A stretch of DNA of 5,631 nt from Verrucomicrobiota bacterium. Lineage in GTDB: Bacteria > Verrucomicrobiota > Verrucomicrobiae > Chthoniobacterales > UBA10450. The stretch's first letter is position 1. Each line of letters begins with the position of its first letter. Of this stretch, positions 4,670 to 5,631 are shown piece by piece. The stretch is taken from contig VBQB01000372.1 of assembly GCA_005887855.1 (NCBI GenBank), forward strand, positions 1 to 5,631, read 5' to 3'. A model generated the notes under the pieces. The model ran no database searches. It worked only from the letters and a program-made list of their open reading frames with translations, and was not told where the DNA came from. Position numbers and translations under genes: made by a program.

Positions 4670-5227
4670 ATGAATAAATTACTAAAACCAGCTCTTTCGA
4701 TGGTCGCTGTCGGCCTACTCTGCGTCGGACAAGCTCAAGCCACACCGATTACGGGAGATCTTGGCTTCTCCGGTGCTGCCACATTTAATGCAACCTCCTT
4801 AGCCACAGCCACACGAGTTAATTCCTGGTTTGCCTTCGTGGGGACAACTACGGGAAGCTTCGTCGGTGTGCCTATTGGTAGCTCCGTTACCTTGGCCGCG
4901 CCGTGGATTTTTAATCCATCAACGCCAACCCTCGGCCTCTGGAGCGTTGGCGGCTTCTCGTTTGACCTGGCCACCGCAACTATCGATACTCAAAATAGCC
5001 ATCTGCTTAGTATAACTGGAACTGGGACACTTAACGGCGCTGGATTCGACTCGACCCCGGGAACTTGGGCCTTCAGCGCGCAGTCAGCAGGTGGAATTCA
5101 CCAAGCTAGCTTTACATTTAGCGCAGACACAACCGGGGCGGGCGTCCCAGACGGCGGCACTACGGTAATGTTGCTTGGGGCGGCCCTCGGTGCGCTTGGT
5201 CTAGCGCGGCGCTACATAATGAGTTAA
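4670..5227 (+). CDS. VPDSG-CTERM-type exosortase-sorted secreted protein (VPDGG variant)
   Basis: The product has 185 residues. Residues 1-24 are a signal peptide (MNKLLK, hydrophobic core, A-Q-A cleavage before TPITGD). Residues 25-157 form a Ser/Thr/Gly/Ala-rich beta-type domain without Cys, with strands such as LWSVGGFSFDLATATIDTQ and HLLSITGTGTLNGAGFDSTP ending in PGTWAFSAQS and ASFTFSA. This layout is common among PEP-CTERM-like surface proteins, whose molecular role is generally unknown. The tail is VPDGG (159-163), helix TTVMLLGAALGALGLA (164-179) and RR (180-181). It matches the VPDSG-CTERM signal of Verrucomicrobia with Gly in place of Ser, a substitution I believe occurs naturally. 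By family knowledge the exosortase XrtC would cleave near this motif and hand the protein to the cell surface or matrix. No exosortase or polysaccharide gene is in the window. ATG 4670 is fixed by the signal peptide. Control is probably by the sigma-54-like promoter upstream. Confidence 0.9.
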   Translation: MNKLLKPALSMVAVGLLCVGQAQATPITGDLGFSGAATFNATSLATATRVNSWFAFVGTTTGSFVGVPIGSSVTLAAPWIFNPSTPTLGLWSVGGFSFDLATATIDTQNSHLLSITGTGTLNGAGFDSTPGTWAFSAQSAGGIHQASFTFSADTTGAGVPDGGTTVMLLGAALGALGLARRYIMS

Positions 5228-5229
5228 CC

Positions 5230-5246
5230 GGTCGAACGTTCCGACC
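5230..5246 (+). other. Small hairpin just after the VPDGG gene stop codon
   Basis: GGTCG (5230-5234) pairs with CGACC (5242-5246) two bases after the stop codon. The 7-base loop contains a self-complementary core. There is no T-run after it on this strand; instead an A-run follows. It may protect the mRNA end or assist termination with the stronger hairpin downstream. Confidence 0.3.
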
Positions 5247-5308
5247 TCGCTAAAAAACTTTAAAAGTGGCCGTTCAACGGTCTTCTGACGATTCACTTTC
5301 GGCGGGTT

Positions 5309-5347
5309 GCCGGCCCGTGTTGGCCGGCGTGCTGGTTTATTTCTTCT
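5309..5347 (+). terminator. Rho-independent terminator candidate of the VPDGG gene
   Basis: GCCGGCC (5309-5315) pairs perfectly with GGCCGGC (5322-5328) around a 6-base loop. After six bases a T-rich tract runs to 5347. The stem is strong, but the T-tract is interrupted and starts late. CGGG (5303-5306) can alternatively pair with CCCG (5314-5317), which would compete with the terminator stem. It lies 80 bp after the stop codon. Confidence 0.5.
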
Positions 5348-5417
5348 GGAGGAAATCACGGACGGGTAGTGTCGTAATCTGAGTTGGCTTTATTCGCGAC
5401 GGCGCTCATATTGGAAG

Positions 5418-5631
5418 ATCGACTCCCTTCTAGAGCATATCCGCTCGCGCTTAGCCGCGTCGAAATCTTGCGTCGTTTTTGAGAGTAAGCTGGATCGAAT
5501 CTGGCCGAGGAATGAGAAACAGAGTGCAGCGCGCGCAGCGGCAATCGAAAGATTTGCCAAATTGAATGGTCTATCAGCTGTACTTCACGACCCTGGGATT
5601 CGAGTGACCTTCAGGAAGTTAGACGTCCCTT
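5418..5631 (+). CDS. Hypothetical protein, open at the right edge, start codon unclear
   Basis: The frame is open from 5370 (after TAG 5367-5369) to the window end, 87 codons. From about 5418 it looks like genuine protein: IDSLLEHIRSRLAAS, then CVVFESKLDRIWPRNEKQ, an Ala/Arg helix, and FAKLNGLSAVLHDPGIRVTF. A helix-strand-helix-strand pattern with E-S-x-x-x-R-I-W-P and H-D-P-G-I-R is visible. I have a vague memory of similar small proteins in Verrucomicrobia but cannot name a family. There is no in-frame ATG, GTG or TTG before the conserved part. ATC at 5418 sits where Met would be expected, and CTG 5379 is another option. A strong GGAGG (5348-5352) lies upstream, but TAG 5367 separates it from this frame. 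The gene may use a rare start, have lost its start, or be a fragment; its end is outside the window. Confidence 0.45.
   Translation, partial: MDSLLEHIRSRLAASKSCVVFESKLDRIWPRNEKQSAARAAAIERFAKLNGLSAVLHDPGIRVTFRKLDVP

Noticed and set aside
5361..5395. Possible left end of an insertion sequence near GGGTAGTGTCG
   Set aside because: No transposase, matching inverted repeat or target duplication is visible within the window.
5356..5544. 62-codon minus-strand frame near the right edge
   Set aside because: The plus frame over the same bases has better protein character; the minus frame is Ser/Arg-rich noise.

Overview
The window reads like chromosomal DNA of a soil or freshwater Verrucomicrobiota bacterium. 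The main evidence is a secreted protein (4670-5227) ending in a VPDGG + hydrophobic helix + Arg-Arg tail. This matches the VPDSG-CTERM sorting signal, a PEP-CTERM relative known from Verrucomicrobia and handled by the exosortase XrtC. The secreted S9 peptidase and the tiny Pro/Gln/Gly-rich protein fit that assignment but do not prove it. No rRNA, tRNA, CRISPR array or complete mobile element is visible.

Left part (1-1320). The 3' end of a short-chain dehydrogenase/reductase gene enters from the left. It is followed on the same strand by a gene for a single-pass membrane-anchored protein of unknown function. A one-base shift at a TTTT run (597-600) breaks this gene, and the missing C-terminus reads on in the -1 frame to 719. 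Converging from the other strand is an intact NADPH-dependent FMN reductase-family gene (793-1320).

Middle (1321-3918). Position 1438 starts a clear signal peptide plus the N-terminal strand and RHA active-site motif of a histidine phosphatase, but the frame dissolves and stops at 1581. This looks like the stump of a deleted gene. Its end overlaps a convergent 60-residue Pro/Gln/Gly-rich protein (1563-1745, minus). A non-coding stretch of about 300 bp follows, then a full-length secreted S9 prolyl-oligopeptidase-type peptidase (2044-3918, minus) with beta-propeller PD repeats and an intact Ser-Asp-His triad.

Right part (3919-5631). Divergent from the peptidase is a short, probably decayed coding frame (4094-4339) that seems to have lost its signal peptide to a frameshift and a stop codon. 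An AT-rich control region of 330 bp (4340-4669) precedes the VPDGG-tailed protein gene. It holds a good sigma-54 type -24/-12 candidate (GG-N10-GC at 4576-4589), two 17-bp CTTAT-N7-ATAAG dyads around it, and repeated elements 100-160 bp upstream where an activator of sigma-54 polymerase would bind. This is the most interesting part of the window. A GC-rich hairpin terminator follows the gene, and an open frame without a standard start codon runs off the right edge.

The genes do not form one operon. Orientations alternate, and three of the eight recognisable coding segments look broken, so this is a loosely packed, eroding accessory stretch around two healthy genes for exported proteins.
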